A model generated the notes under the pieces. The model made no database searches and was not told the origin of the DNA. It was given only the letters and a program-made list of their open reading frames with translations. Positions 9,609-18,970 of a stretch of DNA of 64,000 nucleotides are shown piece after piece. The translations under genes were made by a program, and so were the position numbers. Numbering within the stretch: the stretch's first letter is position 1; every line of letters starts with the position of its first letter. This DNA is from CAWAMR01 sp963783095 (lineage in GTDB: Bacteria; Planctomycetota; Planctomycetia; Gemmatales; Gemmataceae): NCBI GenBank assembly GCA_963783095.1, contig CAWAMR010000002.1, forward strand, positions 1,550,001-1,614,000. Direction: 5' to 3'.

Positions 9609-9658
9609 GATAAGCTCAGTCCGAGGCTTTGCGGATCCTGGGAATCTTCTCAACCAAT

Positions 9659-12142
9659 ATGACTCCTGAACTTCTTTCTCCTGCCGGTGACTGGGATGCT
9701 TTGCGGGCAGCCGTCGCCAACGGTGCGAATGCTGTCTATTTCGGGCTGCCCACCTTCAATGCCCGGCATCGCGCTACCAACTTTGCCCTGGAGGAATTGC
9801 CGAGCATATTCCAGTTTCTTCACAAGCGAAATGTCAAGGGCTTCGTTACACTCAATACCCTCATTTTCTCCGATGAACTTCCGCAACTGGTGGAATATCT
9901 CACGGCGATTGCCCAGGCCGGGGCCGATGCGGTTATCGTGCAGGACCTCGGCGTCGCGCGGTTGATTCAGCGCTTCGTTCCCGGATTGCATGTCCACGCA
10001 TCAACTCAGATGACCCTGACGGAGCCTCGCGGTATCCGCTTTGCTCAACGTCTCAGTATTGAGCGCGTCGTCCTCGCGCGAGAACTGAGTATTGAAGACA
10101 TTCGGAAAATCACGCAGCAATCGGAACTGCCCGTAGAGGTGTTCGTACACGGCGCGCTCTGCGTGGCTTACTCCGGGCAATGCCTCACCAGCGAAGCGCT
10201 CGGCGGAAGAAGCGCCAACCGGGGCCAGTGTGCCCAGGCTTGCAGACTTCCCTATGAGATGATCGTCGATGGTCGGCATCACGAGCTCGGCGATCGTGCC
10301 TATCTGCTCAGCCCGCAGGATTTGGCCGCGATTGAACAGATGGCTGCACTCATCGAGGCAGGAGTCAGCTCCTTCAAAATCGAGGGCAGGCTCAAGAGTG
10401 CCCATTACGTTGCCGCGACGACCCAATCCTATCGCGCCGCCATCGATGCCGCCCTCGCGCATTGCGAATTCCATCTGACCCGCGCGCAGGAGCGCGATCT
10501 GGCCCAGACCTTTTCGCGCGGCTTCACTCCCGGATTTCTCCAGGGAGTGAATCATCAACAACTCGTTCAGGGCCGATTTCCCAAGAGCCGGGGCGTCAAG
10601 ATCGGGATCGTTCGGGCAGTCACTCGCAGGGGGGTTATCGTCGAACTCGTGGAAGACGATGACCATTTGATCAAGCCTGGCGATGGCGTTGTCTTCGATC
10701 TCGGTCGGCCTGAAGAACAGGAACTCGGCGGCCGAGTCTGGGAAGTGCGCAGGACGGAGGCAGCACAACCTGGAAGAGAACTTTCTTTTGAAGCCGATGG
10801 ACTCGATCTGACCTGCGTTCCGGCAGGCTGCATTGTCTGGAAGACGGATGATCCCGCCTTGCGGAGACGACTGGAACGGACCTTCGCCGATGATCGTTGT
10901 GCGCGCCGAGAACCAGTCTGGGTTCATGCTTCCGGAACTCTGGGGGGCAGTTTCCAAGTCACGGCACGGGATTCAGAGGGACGAGAGGTTACTGTCGAGT
11001 GGTCGGGTCCGCTCGAAACCGCCCGAAAACACCCGTTGACTCTCGAAACTCTTCGAGAACAACTCGATCGCCTCGGCGACACCTCATTTGAACTCGCCGA
11101 GGTCACTAGCGATCTGCCTGCCGACGTGATGGTGCCGAGATCCGTAATCAATGACTTGCGCCGACGCAGCGTGGCCGAATTACAATGTCTTCGAGAGGAG
11201 AAGACAAGGTACGCGATTCAGGAAAAGGATGCCCTGCACCGACTCCGCCGGGAGGTACTCGAAAGAGTGCCGGGTCCGGCAGAAACCGGCGAACCCCAGT
11301 TGACGGTTCTCGTTCGCACCCTGGAGCAATTCGAAGCGGTTCTGGCATGGAATCAGCGCCCTGCGATGGTTTATTGCGACTTCGAGGATACCCGGCGCTT
11401 TCGTGAGGCGGTTCCGCGATCGCGCTCGGCCGGCGTCCCGATCGGCCTGGCAACCCTGCGCATCCTCAAACCGGGAGAAGAAGGATTTCTCAATCCCATC
11501 GTAAAGGCGAACCCGGATGCCGTTCTCGTTCGCAATCTGGGTGCGATCGACTATTTCCGGGAACATCTCCCGCATGCGCTGCAGATCGGCGATTTCTCCC
11601 TCAATGTCGCCAACGAATTGTCGGCCGACCTGCTGATGCGCGCGGGATTGGCCTGGCTGGTTCCGAGTTACGATCTGAACTGGGACCAGCTTGCCGCCCT
11701 GGTGCAACGAAGCCGGCCCGAATGGTATGAGACGGTCATTCATCAACATATACCGATGTTCCACATGGAACATTGTATCTTCGCGGCCTTTCTTTCGACC
11801 GGAAAGGATTACCATACCTGCGGTCGGCCGTGCGACCGGCATCGTGTTGAATTGCGCGATCGCGTCGGTGCTGAGTTCCCGGTCGTGGCCGATTCGGGCT
11901 GTCGCAATACGGTGTTCAACTCGGTGGCACAATCGGCAGCGGAATACGTCGGTCGAATGCGACAACTCCAGTTGTGCCGATTTCGCGTCGAGCTACTGCG
12001 GGAATCGGCGGAGCAGGTAGCGCCGCTTTTGGACCGCTATGCCCAGGTAGTTTCCGGTCGCGATGACGGTAAGAATGTCTGGCGCTCTTTGCAGGTCCTC
12101 AATCAACTCGGTGTCACTCGCGGCACACTTCAACTCATCTAA
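9659..12142 (+). CDS. Peptidase U32 family protein (RlhA/YhbU-like)
   Basis: An 827-residue U32 protein. The N-terminal half opens with PELLSPAGDWDALRAAVANGANAVYFG and holds the U32 signature EVFVHGALCVAYSGQCLTSEALGGRSANRGQC, whose cysteines bind an iron-sulfur cluster in this family. The long C-terminal half, with HTCGRPCDRHRVELRDR, corresponds to the extra domain of large U32 proteins. Relatives such as RlhA hydroxylate 23S rRNA or degrade collagen; which applies here is unclear, although RNA modification is more likely for this size. Start ATG 9659 gives the conserved MTPELLSPAG; a TTG at 9629 is also in frame. Confidence 0.85.
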   Translation: MTPELLSPAGDWDALRAAVANGANAVYFGLPTFNARHRATNFALEELPSIFQFLHKRNVKGFVTLNTLIFSDELPQLVEYLTAIAQAGADAVIVQDLGVARLIQRFVPGLHVHASTQMTLTEPRGIRFAQRLSIERVVLARELSIEDIRKITQQSELPVEVFVHGALCVAYSGQCLTSEALGGRSANRGQCAQACRLPYEMIVDGRHHELGDRAYLLSPQDLAAIEQMAALIEAGVSSFKIEGRLKSAHYVAATTQSYRAAIDAALAHCEFHLTRAQERDLAQTFSRGFTPGFLQGVNHQQLVQGRFPKSRGVKIGIVRAVTRRGVIVELVEDDDHLIKPGDGVVFDLGRPEEQELGGRVWEVRRTEAAQPGRELSFEADGLDLTCVPAGCIVWKTDDPALRRRLERTFADDRCARREPVWVHASGTLGGSFQVTARDSEGREVTVEWSGPLETARKHPLTLETLREQLDRLGDTSFELAEVTSDLPADVMVPRSVINDLRRRSVAELQCLREEKTRYAIQEKDALHRLRREVLERVPGPAETGEPQLTVLVRTLEQFEAVLAWNQRPAMVYCDFEDTRRFREAVPRSRSAGVPIGLATLRILKPGEEGFLNPIVKANPDAVLVRNLGAIDYFREHLPHALQIGDFSLNVANELSADLLMRAGLAWLVPSYDLNWDQLAALVQRSRPEWYETVIHQHIPMFHMEHCIFAAFLSTGKDYHTCGRPCDRHRVELRDRVGAEFPVVADSGCRNTVFNSVAQSAAEYVGRMRQLQLCRFRVELLRESAEQVAPLLDRYAQVVSGRDDGKNVWRSLQVLNQLGVTRGTLQLI

Positions 12143-12504
12143 TCTGAATGTTCGACGTTCGATTTTCAGTCTTCGGTAAAGACATTGCGCCGGCACTGAA
12201 TGCCAAACGCTGAACATTTGAGCGAATGCAATCGTTATTCCGAGAAATCGTGCAATTCCGTTTGCAGCGATTTGACAGGCATAGTCGTGCGAACTACGGT
12301 TTACTCGTGAACGGATCACGGTTCGTCGGTGTGATCCAAGATGAACTTTCCCCCAAGTTCTTTCTGTTGACTCGGTTCAATCCATCGTTCTGGTCTCCCC
12401 ATACTCGTTGGTGGGAATAAACCAGTTTCTCCGTCCGATGGATGACCTTTCGCAAGACGAGACCGGGCTCATCGACCCGGCCGCGCCGGAACGGAGAAGA
12501 CATC
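12143..12504. other. Gene-free stretch upstream of the Flp pilins
   Basis: About 360 bp. A degenerate TGTTCAG-family relic lies at 12146-12220 (GAATGTTCGACGTTCG ... CGCTGAACATTT). A 64-codon frame at 12226-12420 has no ribosome site and no recognisable family, so I do not call it. The promoter for the highly expressed pilins must lie here, but I see no convincing -35/-10 or -24/-12 pair. Confidence 0.45.
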
Positions 12505-12696
12505 ATGTTCCTTGGATTCGCTCGCAAGGTCGTTGAGTTCCTCAAGAAGGAAGACGGCCCGACCGCTGTCGAATATGCAGTGATGCTGGCCTTGATCATT
12601 GTTGTGTGCATTGCCGCCATTGGCACGCTTGGCTCCAATGCCAACAACACCTTCAGCAATGTGAGTTTGAACTCGGCCGCAGGCGGGGGTACGTAA
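12505..12696 (+). CDS. flp1: Flp-family type IVb pilin 1
   Basis: Major structural subunit of the Tad/Flp pilus. The 63-residue prepilin has a short leader ending in KKEDG, the processing site G/PTAVEY with conserved E and Y at mature +5/+6, and a hydrophobic helix AVMLALIIVVCIAAIGTLG. The ATG at 12505 has a GGAGAAG ribosome site; upstream in-frame codons lack one. It heads the Tad cluster and is nearly identical to the second pilin 90 bp downstream, differing mainly at the first ten residues and the C-terminal tail (NVSLNSAAGGGT). Confidence 0.92.
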   Translation: MFLGFARKVVEFLKKEDGPTAVEYAVMLALIIVVCIAAIGTLGSNANNTFSNVSLNSAAGGGT

Positions 12697-12789
12697 GCGA
12701 CTAAGTCCTTGCCGTTCTCCGAGGAGATCAGGCACTGTGCAACGCAAAAACTCGTTGTTATTTCTTTCAAATTTCCAGGAGATCCACCC

Positions 12790-12972
12790 ATGATGCGCAA
12801 GTTGACCCAAAAGTTCGTGAGCTTTCTCAAGAAGGAAGACGGCCCGACCGCTGTCGAATACGCCGTGATGCTGGCCCTGATTATCGTCGTCTGCATCGCT
12901 GCCATCGCCACGCTCGGCTCCAATGCGAACAACACCTTCAGCACTGTGTCGACCAAGGTCGGTGCCAGCTGA
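12790..12972 (+). CDS. flp2: Flp-family type IVb pilin 2
   Basis: Second 60-residue Flp prepilin. Residues from FLKKEDGPTAVEYAVMLALI through SNANNTFS are identical to pilin 1 except for one Gly-to-Ala change, and the DNA is also close, so this is a recent tandem duplication. The tail VSTKVGAS differs. Start ATG 12790 (an ATGATG doublet) follows AGGAGATCC. Processing would be by the prepilin peptidase encoded next. Two pilins in tandem may be major and minor subunits, or dosage. Confidence 0.92.
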   Translation: MMRKLTQKFVSFLKKEDGPTAVEYAVMLALIIVVCIAAIATLGSNANNTFSTVSTKVGAS

Positions 12973-12988
12973 GGCTTCGCTTAAATAA

Positions 12989-13093
12989 GTGTTCAGTGTT
13001 CAGTGTTCAGTGTTCAGTAACGACAATTGGTCTAGTGGCCAAATAGTGTAATTGATGTCTTTACTGAAAACTGAAAACTGAACACTGAACACT
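12989..13093. repeat. Intergenic hairpin, TGTTCAG family, copy B1
   Basis: Left arm is four tandem 7-nt units (TGTTCAG) at 12989-13020; right arm (ACTGAAAACTGAAAACTGAA, then CACTGAACACT) at 13061-13093 is the inverted version. The 40-nt centre is unique. It fills most of the gap between pilin 2 and the prepilin peptidase gene. Confidence 0.9.
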
Positions 13094-13167
13094 TCTTCAA
13101 AGATTCCTTCTTGTAGAGAGCTACACTCGCCATCCGTATTAAACCCCCAGGTGAGGTAATTGCTCTT

Positions 13168-13935
13168 ATGTTGAATCAGACTACGGCTATTCCAGCCGTT
13201 CCCGCGCAGACTTCCATTGCAACCGCGACCGACGATATCGATCGCGCGTTTGTGATGCAGATGGCTCAGGTTCCCTTCATTGCCCTGGGCTTCGTTCTCG
13301 CAGCGTTTCTCAGTCATGTCATCTGGGGCGCTTTTGCCGGACCTCCGAACTACGGCCCGATCGTTGTCGTTTGCATCGGTATGGTTCTGGCGGCCATCAT
13401 CGACGGTTGGGCCTTCAAAGTGCCAAACTGGCTTACGCTCTCGCTCGTTCTCAGCGGCTGGATCATCGGCGGGCTTCACTCCTGTGGCGTTGCCGTTGAT
13501 GCAGGGGCGGGCGGCATCGGTTCCGCGCTCCTGTGTACCTTCATCGGCTTCGCGCTGTTGTTTCCCTTGCTGGCGATCGTGGGCATGGGCCAAGGCGATG
13601 TGAAGATGCTCATGGGCTTCGGTGCCTGGATTGGTGCTTTTTTCGGGGGCCGGGAGGCAATCTCAATCCTGGTCTGGGCATTCTGTCTGGGAGCTTTGGT
13701 GGGTGGGGTGTTCGGACTGGTCATGATGGCCGTCCGTCGAAAATTCTCCAAGAACCTCAGTAACTTCAAAGCAATCTTCACCGACCTGCAAGTGATGGTG
13801 ACGGCGGGTCCAACCGCCGCGGCCGAGCGCGCCAGCGCTCGACGATCGCACTGGGATCGGCTTCCCTACGGGATTCCCCTTTGCGTTGGGTTTTTGGGGT
13901 ATCTGTGGTATCTGCAAATGACAGGTCAACTGTAA
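13168..13935 (+). CDS. tadV: Prepilin peptidase, TadV/CpaA type
   Basis: Aspartic prepilin peptidase that cleaves the Flp leader. The 255-residue polytopic membrane protein has the A24 active-site pair: D79 in AAIIDGWAFKVPN, and D144 in GMGQGDVKML (the GxGD motif). It lacks the N-terminal methyltransferase domain of PilD, as usual for TadV. There is an extra N-terminal stretch of about 30 residues before the first membrane helix and a C-terminal cytoplasmic insert rich in Ala/Arg. It follows the pilin genes, as in other tad loci. Confidence 0.9.
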   Translation: MLNQTTAIPAVPAQTSIATATDDIDRAFVMQMAQVPFIALGFVLAAFLSHVIWGAFAGPPNYGPIVVVCIGMVLAAIIDGWAFKVPNWLTLSLVLSGWIIGGLHSCGVAVDAGAGGIGSALLCTFIGFALLFPLLAIVGMGQGDVKMLMGFGAWIGAFFGGREAISILVWAFCLGALVGGVFGLVMMAVRRKFSKNLSNFKAIFTDLQVMVTAGPTAAAERASARRSHWDRLPYGIPLCVGFLGYLWYLQMTGQL

Positions 13936-14372
13936 CGCCGGTTGCACAATTCAAGTTCTAAGTTCCAGGTCAACATATCGCCGACCGAGATTGAACTTGG
14001 AGCTTGGTTGTCGCGCCCGGGCGAAAATCGTGTGCTACATTCTCTACAACCCGCGATTTACGTCCCTTGAGCGGAACCCCTGTTATCGGCATTCTCGCCA
14101 TTACCGGAAAAAGTGAAGCAGCGTACCCTGGAAAGTCGAAAGAAAGCGTGTCCCAGTTATCTCCGTTAAACAGAGAAGAGTGCTAAATTTCGTTGAAGTC
14201 AATGGTCGGCATCATCGAAAAATTCAGGGTAAGCCGGACAGATGACAAAGTTTGAAGCCACTGAGGAATTGGGGGCAAAGCGAACACAAGCAATCAACTA
14301 ACCCGAAAGGGCCTCGTTCTGTGCAGGATGAGGGGCGGTCAGACAAGCAATTACTTCCTGAGGAATGCAACG
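13936..14372. other. Gene-free stretch between tadV and cpaB
   Basis: About 437 bp. The first 70 bp hold a degenerate TTCCAAG hairpin (A2). The rest has no frame with a ribosome site and no clear terminator. It is the longest gap in the Tad cluster and could hold a second promoter for cpaB onward; this is inference from spacing only. Confidence 0.45.
13950..14007. repeat. Intergenic hairpin, TTCCAAG family, copy A2
   Basis: Left arm TTCAAGTTCTAAGTTCCAGG and right arm TTGAACTTGGAGCTTGG. More diverged than the other copies. It begins 15 bp after the tadV stop. Confidence 0.75.
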
Positions 14373-15707
14373 ATGAAATCGAAGAATATGACCCTGATGA
14401 TGGTGGCCATTGGCTGTGGATTGGTGGCGGCCTTCCTGACCGCCCGGCTCAGTGGCGGCAGTTCACCGGACACCGTGAATGTCCTGGTCGCCAAGACGGA
14501 ACTCAAAATCGGAACCCTGATCGATGCGAAAGAAATCGAGAATCTGGTTGCTTTCAGTGCCCGCCCGAAGGGCGATGTGCCCCAAGACTCGATTCTCGAC
14601 ATCGAACAGCTCAAGGGCAAACGGGTTAGTCGGACCATGAGGGTTGGGGATCGGTTCTCGACCGGCGACGTGGGTGATTCTCCGGAAATTCCGATGCCGG
14701 CAGGAACCTACAAGATGGCCGTTCGTGTGGATGCAGTCAGCGCCGCGGCCGGTTTCGTGCAACCCGGTTCGAAAGTAGATGTGATTTTGACCGAAGCACA
14801 GGGTAACGGCAAAGTGAAATCCGGGATGTTTCTCCGCGACATGCTGGTGCTCGCGGTCGACAACCTGGGAAAACGGCCGGAAGGCGATGGCTCGGGCCGG
14901 ACCCAGGTCCAGTCGGTGTCGTTGGCAGTAACCGAAGACCAAAGTCTCGCCGTTGCCAATGCCGAGAAGCGCGGGAAGATCACGCTCTTGTTGCGCGACC
15001 CGGAAAATCCGGACAAGAGACCGATCCAAGCCACCGGATTGATTGCAGGGTACGACAAACCGGAAACCCAGACTGCCGAGGCCAAAGCGGCCCCGGCCGA
15101 ACCCAAAGTGGCGATCGCTGTGGCCAAGGTCGAAGTCAAGATGAACACCCAGATCGACGACAAAAACGTCAATGAACTGTTTGTCATGAAGGAGTATCCG
15201 GCTTCGCTTGTGTCGCCCAATTCGATCAAGGATCTGAAAGATCTTCACAACAAGTTTGTCACCAGGATACTCGACGCGGATCAAATCGTGTTGTCGACAT
15301 CCGTGTCCGATAGCATGGTCGAGATCCCCAAGCCAACCGTAATCGTGAAGGAAGCGGAACCCAGGAAAAAGGCTGTCGCCCGCAAGAAATTCATCCAGAC
15401 TATCGGCAGCACACACTATCTGTTTGTGGAAGTTGGACCCGATGATTTTCGACTGGTTGGGCCGGTGACCGATCTCCAGGCTACTACCAAGCCGGATGAT
15501 GATGAACAGGTTGACCCAAAGAAGGTCGAAGACAACAACGCTGAAGAGAAAAAGCCTGGAGAGAAAAAGGCTGAGGAAAAGAAGCCGGAAGAGAAAAAGC
15601 CCGAATTGAAAAAGCCGGAAGAAAAGAAGCCGGAAGAGAAAAAGCCGCAACCTGCGAACCCGGACGAAAAGCCAATGCAAGGCAAGGCCGGCGAACGAGT
15701 CATTTGA
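14373..15707 (+). CDS. cpaB: Flp pilus assembly protein CpaB/RcpC
   Basis: Periplasmic/outer-membrane pilus assembly factor that works with the secretin. The 444-residue protein has an N-terminal membrane anchor (MTLMMVAIGCGLVAAFLTA), an SAF-like domain beginning VNVLVAKTELKIGTLIDAKEIENL, the RcpC core (MPAGTYKMAVRVDAVSAAAGFVQPGSKVDV), then a second SAF-like copy (AIAVAKVEVKMNTQIDDKNVNELF). The last 60 residues are a low-complexity E-K-K-P repeat. I choose ATG 14373; the frame is open 45 bp further upstream without a ribosome site. The stop lies in a short TTTGACGA direct repeat. Confidence 0.88.
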   Translation: MKSKNMTLMMVAIGCGLVAAFLTARLSGGSSPDTVNVLVAKTELKIGTLIDAKEIENLVAFSARPKGDVPQDSILDIEQLKGKRVSRTMRVGDRFSTGDVGDSPEIPMPAGTYKMAVRVDAVSAAAGFVQPGSKVDVILTEAQGNGKVKSGMFLRDMLVLAVDNLGKRPEGDGSGRTQVQSVSLAVTEDQSLAVANAEKRGKITLLLRDPENPDKRPIQATGLIAGYDKPETQTAEAKAAPAEPKVAIAVAKVEVKMNTQIDDKNVNELFVMKEYPASLVSPNSIKDLKDLHNKFVTRILDADQIVLSTSVSDSMVEIPKPTVIVKEAEPRKKAVARKKFIQTIGSTHYLFVEVGPDDFRLVGPVTDLQATTKPDDDEQVDPKKVEDNNAEEKKPGEKKAEEKKPEEKKPELKKPEEKKPEEKKPQPANPDEKPMQGKAGERVI

Positions 15708-15726
15708 CGATTTGACGACTGACTGC

Positions 15727-15781
15727 TGTTCCAAATTCCAAGCCATGTAAGCTTGGAACTTGAAACTTGGAACTTGGAACC
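15727..15781. repeat. Intergenic hairpin, TTCCAAG family, copy A3
   Basis: Left arm TGTTCCAAATTCCAAG, 9-nt centre, right arm CTTGGAACTTGAAACTTGGA continuing ACTTGGAACC. Spacer between cpaB and cpaC; the cpaC ribosome site follows 20 bp later. Confidence 0.85.
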
Positions 15782-15812
15782 GACATGGACCCCTGAATTG
15801 AGAGGTGAATGG

Positions 15813-17579
15813 ATGCACCCGAATTTGAATCTCCGACGAGCCCTGTGCTGGGGTCTCGTCGTTATGGGCCTGATCGCTGCCTCCACAGCCTACGGCCAAC
15901 CGAATCCGAAGCCTGCAGAGGAACGCGGGAACGTGATCGTGGTTCCGGTTCAGGGGCGCGTTAGCCTTGAATCTCGAAGCAAGAAAAAGATTCGCCAGTC
16001 GCGCTTTGACGATGCGCCCGGCAATCTGCTTGTTCAACCCGATGCTGCCAATCCTCGTGCAGTGATCTTGACCGGCGTTCGACCCGGTGCCAATCGAGTG
16101 ACTCTGATTGACGAGGAGATGAAAGAGGAAGTGTACGAGGTGATTATCCAGAACGATATCGAATTGCTGCGGGCCATCCTGAAGCGCGCCGTGCCGACGG
16201 CCAATATCGATGTCATCCCGTTTGGACGCAGTGCCATTCTGACCGGGAATGTGGCCCAATCGGAGGATATCGGCACCATACTTGCCATTGCCCAGCAACT
16301 GCTGGGGGCACCGCTTGGAAGCATCGTCAATGCCATGTCGGTGGGCGGGGTTCAGCAAGTGCAACTGGATGTCACGGTGGCCAGGGTGGATCGCACGAAG
16401 ACTCGCTCGCGCGGTTTCAACTTCATCGTCAATGGGCCGTCGGTCAGCGGCGGCAGCATTCTGGGCGGGCTTACCGCGCTGGGCAGCGGGACGTCGACCT
16501 CGACCTCTACCGCGGGTGTAGGAATCATTCCCTCTGCTGCAAGTGCCTCCCCGACTTCAGCGGCGAATATTATTTTCGGTATTATCCCCGCCCAGTTCCA
16601 GGGGTTGCTGCAAGCCCTGAAGACGGAAGGACTGGCCAAGACGCTGGCCGAACCAAAACTGGTCACTCAAAGCGGTCGGCCTGCCCGAATCTTGTCCGGT
16701 GGACAACAGGCGGTTCTCAGTTCCGCCTCCGGCATCAATGGTCCTGGTGTGAGTTTTCAGAATATCGGTACCACACTGGAATTTCTGCCGATCGTGTACG
16801 GCAACGGCAAAATCTACCTGGAAGTGGCACCGCAAGTTCGTGCGGTCAACCAGGGGCTGGGAATCACAACGACATTCGGTACGGTTCCCGGCTTCGACGA
16901 ACAGTCGGTCCGAACGTCCGTGGTGATGGAATCGGGACAAACCTTTGCGATCGGCGGGCTGATCCAAACCGATTTGCAAAGCTCGACGAGCCGGGTGCCG
17001 GTCCTTGGCGATATTCCCTTCCTGAGCTTCTTCTTTAGCCAGATCACGGTAACCGAGGAAGAACAGGAGTTGGTGATCCTGGTCACACCGCACCTGGTTG
17101 ACCCGATGGACTGCAATCAGGTTCCGAAACGGCTGCCGGGGCGGGAATCGCGCGCTCCGGACGATTTCGAGCTGTACCTCGAAACCATGCTGGAAGTGCC
17201 GAGAGGACAGCGGAATGTGTTCGAGGGGCCGAGGAATCTTCATTACAAGGCACCCTGGAAAAATGATCCCACAGCGGCCAAATTCCCTTGCGGGTTGAAC
17301 GGTAGCCCTTACGGTGGTGGGTCGGCCGGCTGCGCCTCGGGGCAATGTGCTCCCAAGAGCGGCCAGTCGGTGATCGGAAGTAAACCGCTGTCGCAGCCCA
17401 GTGCCTTGCGGCAGCCGGGATTGCTGGAGATGCCGGCGAACCCGCCGACCCAGTTGCCCAGGTCGATCGGTACACAACCGAATCAACCTCGGGATGTGCC
17501 ATCGGTTCCCGTCGGCGATGGTCCGGATGCTTTACCCAATAGCCTGCCGATGCTGACCGGACCACGATCCGAGCGTTGA
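15813..17579 (+). CDS. cpaC: Tad secretin CpaC/RcpA
   Basis: Outer-membrane secretin channel for the Flp pilus. 588 residues: signal peptide to about residue 28 (ending TAYGQ), a pilus-formation N-terminal domain (RVSLESRSKKKIRQSRFDD through VTLIDEEMKEEVYEV), a BON-like stretch (DVIPFGRSAILTGNVAQSED), and the secretin/GspD domain with VQLDVTVARVDRTKTR, FLPIVYGNGKIYLEVAPQVR and VPVLGDIPFLSFFF near the end. A 130-residue C-terminal extension rich in Gly, Ser, Pro and Gln follows. The start at 15813 has a GAGGTG ribosome site. A Ser/Thr/Gly-rich insert (about residues 210-255) sits in the secretin core. Confidence 0.92.
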   Translation: MHPNLNLRRALCWGLVVMGLIAASTAYGQPNPKPAEERGNVIVVPVQGRVSLESRSKKKIRQSRFDDAPGNLLVQPDAANPRAVILTGVRPGANRVTLIDEEMKEEVYEVIIQNDIELLRAILKRAVPTANIDVIPFGRSAILTGNVAQSEDIGTILAIAQQLLGAPLGSIVNAMSVGGVQQVQLDVTVARVDRTKTRSRGFNFIVNGPSVSGGSILGGLTALGSGTSTSTSTAGVGIIPSAASASPTSAANIIFGIIPAQFQGLLQALKTEGLAKTLAEPKLVTQSGRPARILSGGQQAVLSSASGINGPGVSFQNIGTTLEFLPIVYGNGKIYLEVAPQVRAVNQGLGITTTFGTVPGFDEQSVRTSVVMESGQTFAIGGLIQTDLQSSTSRVPVLGDIPFLSFFFSQITVTEEEQELVILVTPHLVDPMDCNQVPKRLPGRESRAPDDFELYLETMLEVPRGQRNVFEGPRNLHYKAPWKNDPTAAKFPCGLNGSPYGGGSAGCASGQCAPKSGQSVIGSKPLSQPSALRQPGLLEMPANPPTQLPRSIGTQPNQPRDVPSVPVGDGPDALPNSLPMLTGPRSER

Positions 17580-17668
17580 GCGAATACCGTCTGAAGTATG
17601 AAAGTGGCAAGCGACCCGATACCCGAGAAGAAAATCCTGGTGTCGGGTCGCCCCAGATTGAGAAGAAT

Positions 17669-18871
17669 ATGCAACGAATAGCCATCGTCGATCCGAACGA
17701 AGCCAGCCGGGAATCGCTCCGCACTTTGCTGTTGGGCGTCGATTTCGTCTGGCTCGAAGCCGAATGCGCGAAGTACGAATACTTCTTCGACGTGATCCAG
17801 CAATCGACGCCCGATCTGGTACTGGTGGCTCTGGACAGCGATCGCGCCAAGTCATTGATGATGATTTCGCAGTTGAGCGTCCAGTATCCGAAGTTACCGA
17901 TCGTGACGATCAGCAACGATAGCCAGACGCTCCTGCAATCCTTGCAACGCGGTGCCCGCCACTTTCTCACGCCTCCGATCGGGCTGGAAGAACTGGTGTC
18001 CACGTTGCGGAAAGTTCTGAACGAATCCGGGTTTCACGAGCGCCCCGGCCAGACTTCGATGGCCACCGTGAACAAGTCCAATGCGATGATCTACTCGTTG
18101 CTGGGCACGCGCGGTGGGATCGGCACGACGGGAATCGCCGTCAACCTGGCCGCCACGCTGGCTGCCGAGCCGGCGCACAACGTCGGCTTGCTCGACCTCG
18201 ACCTGGCCCTCGGAGACGCCGACATTGCCGTCGAGTTGCCTGGAAGTGAAAACATCAGCATCGCCGATCTGGCGCGAAACATCGAACGACTCGACATGAA
18301 TTTTCTTCGGCGCGCCATGGTCAAACATCCCGAAACCGGATTGTCCATCCTTCGGCATCCGCTGGAATTGACCGAGGTGGGGACGGTTCACGAAGGGCAC
18401 GTGGAACGGATTATCAACCTCTTGAAGATCAGTTATTCGCACCTGATTCTCGACCTGAGCAAGGCGATGCTGCCGACCGACATCATGGCCTTGCGCATGT
18501 CGGACATCATCTTGCTGGTCGCTCAGTTGGAATTGAGTTCGCTGCGAAACGTGGTTCGCATGATTCACACGCTGAGTCTGGAAGGCGATCTGGCGGACAA
18601 GCTTCGGGTCGTGGTCAACCGTTCGGGTTCGGACCCAATGGAAGATGGAATCACAATCAAGAAGGCTGAGGAAGTGATCGGCAAACCGATTTTCTGGCAA
18701 ATTCCCAACGATACCAAGGTGATGCTGGGCTCACGGGTAGCCGGGATGCCACTGATCAAGTTTGCGCCGAAAGCACGGGCGCAACAAAGTATTCAAGGAC
18801 TGGCGGCAACGCTGACGGGCAAACCCATTGGTCCCGTGGAGCAACCGAAACGAAGAGGATGGTTTAGCTAA
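17669..18871 (+). CDS. tadZ: Tad pilus localisation ATPase TadZ/CpaE
   Basis: Cytoplasmic ParA-like ATPase that positions the Tad apparatus. 400 residues: an N-terminal receiver-like atypical domain (RIAIVDPNEASRESLRTLLLG) and a MinD/ParA ATPase with deviant Walker A RGGIGTTGIAVNLAA, where the usual signature lysine of KGG is replaced by Arg, then DLDLALGDADIAVELPG (switch I/A'). The phospho-acceptor region of the receiver lacks an obvious conserved set, as is usual in TadZ. I use ATG 17669; the frame is open back to a TTG overlapping the cpaC stop. Confidence 0.88.
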   Translation: MQRIAIVDPNEASRESLRTLLLGVDFVWLEAECAKYEYFFDVIQQSTPDLVLVALDSDRAKSLMMISQLSVQYPKLPIVTISNDSQTLLQSLQRGARHFLTPPIGLEELVSTLRKVLNESGFHERPGQTSMATVNKSNAMIYSLLGTRGGIGTTGIAVNLAATLAAEPAHNVGLLDLDLALGDADIAVELPGSENISIADLARNIERLDMNFLRRAMVKHPETGLSILRHPLELTEVGTVHEGHVERIINLLKISYSHLILDLSKAMLPTDIMALRMSDIILLVAQLELSSLRNVVRMIHTLSLEGDLADKLRVVVNRSGSDPMEDGITIKKAEEVIGKPIFWQIPNDTKVMLGSRVAGMPLIKFAPKARAQQSIQGLAATLTGKPIGPVEQPKRRGWFS

Positions 18872-18876
18872 ACAGC

Positions 18877-18968
18877 AGTTTTCAGTTTTCAGTGTTCGGT
18901 GTTCAGTAAATTCCTGAGATTCGCAGACCTTCTGCCTTCAAACATTTACTGAACACTGAACACTAAAC
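18877..18968. repeat. Intergenic hairpin, TGTTCAG family, copy B2
   Basis: Left arm of degenerate TTTTCAG/TGTTCGG/TGTTCAG units (18877-18909) and right arm TTTACTGAACACTGAACACT (18945-18968). It begins 6 bp after the tadZ stop. Its centre is recognisably related to that of the next copy. Confidence 0.88.
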
Positions 18969-18970
18969 AA

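Noticed and set aside
12226..12420. 64-codon frame upstream of the pilins
   Set aside because: No ribosome site, no recognisable family; contains part of a repeat relic.
14463..16364. A 633-codon minus-strand frame over cpaB and cpaC
   Set aside because: It has low complexity His/Phe/Leu-rich sequence and is the shadow of the two well-supported pilus genes. The same applies to the long minus-strand frames over 20750-22057, 36670-38232 and 54358-55506.
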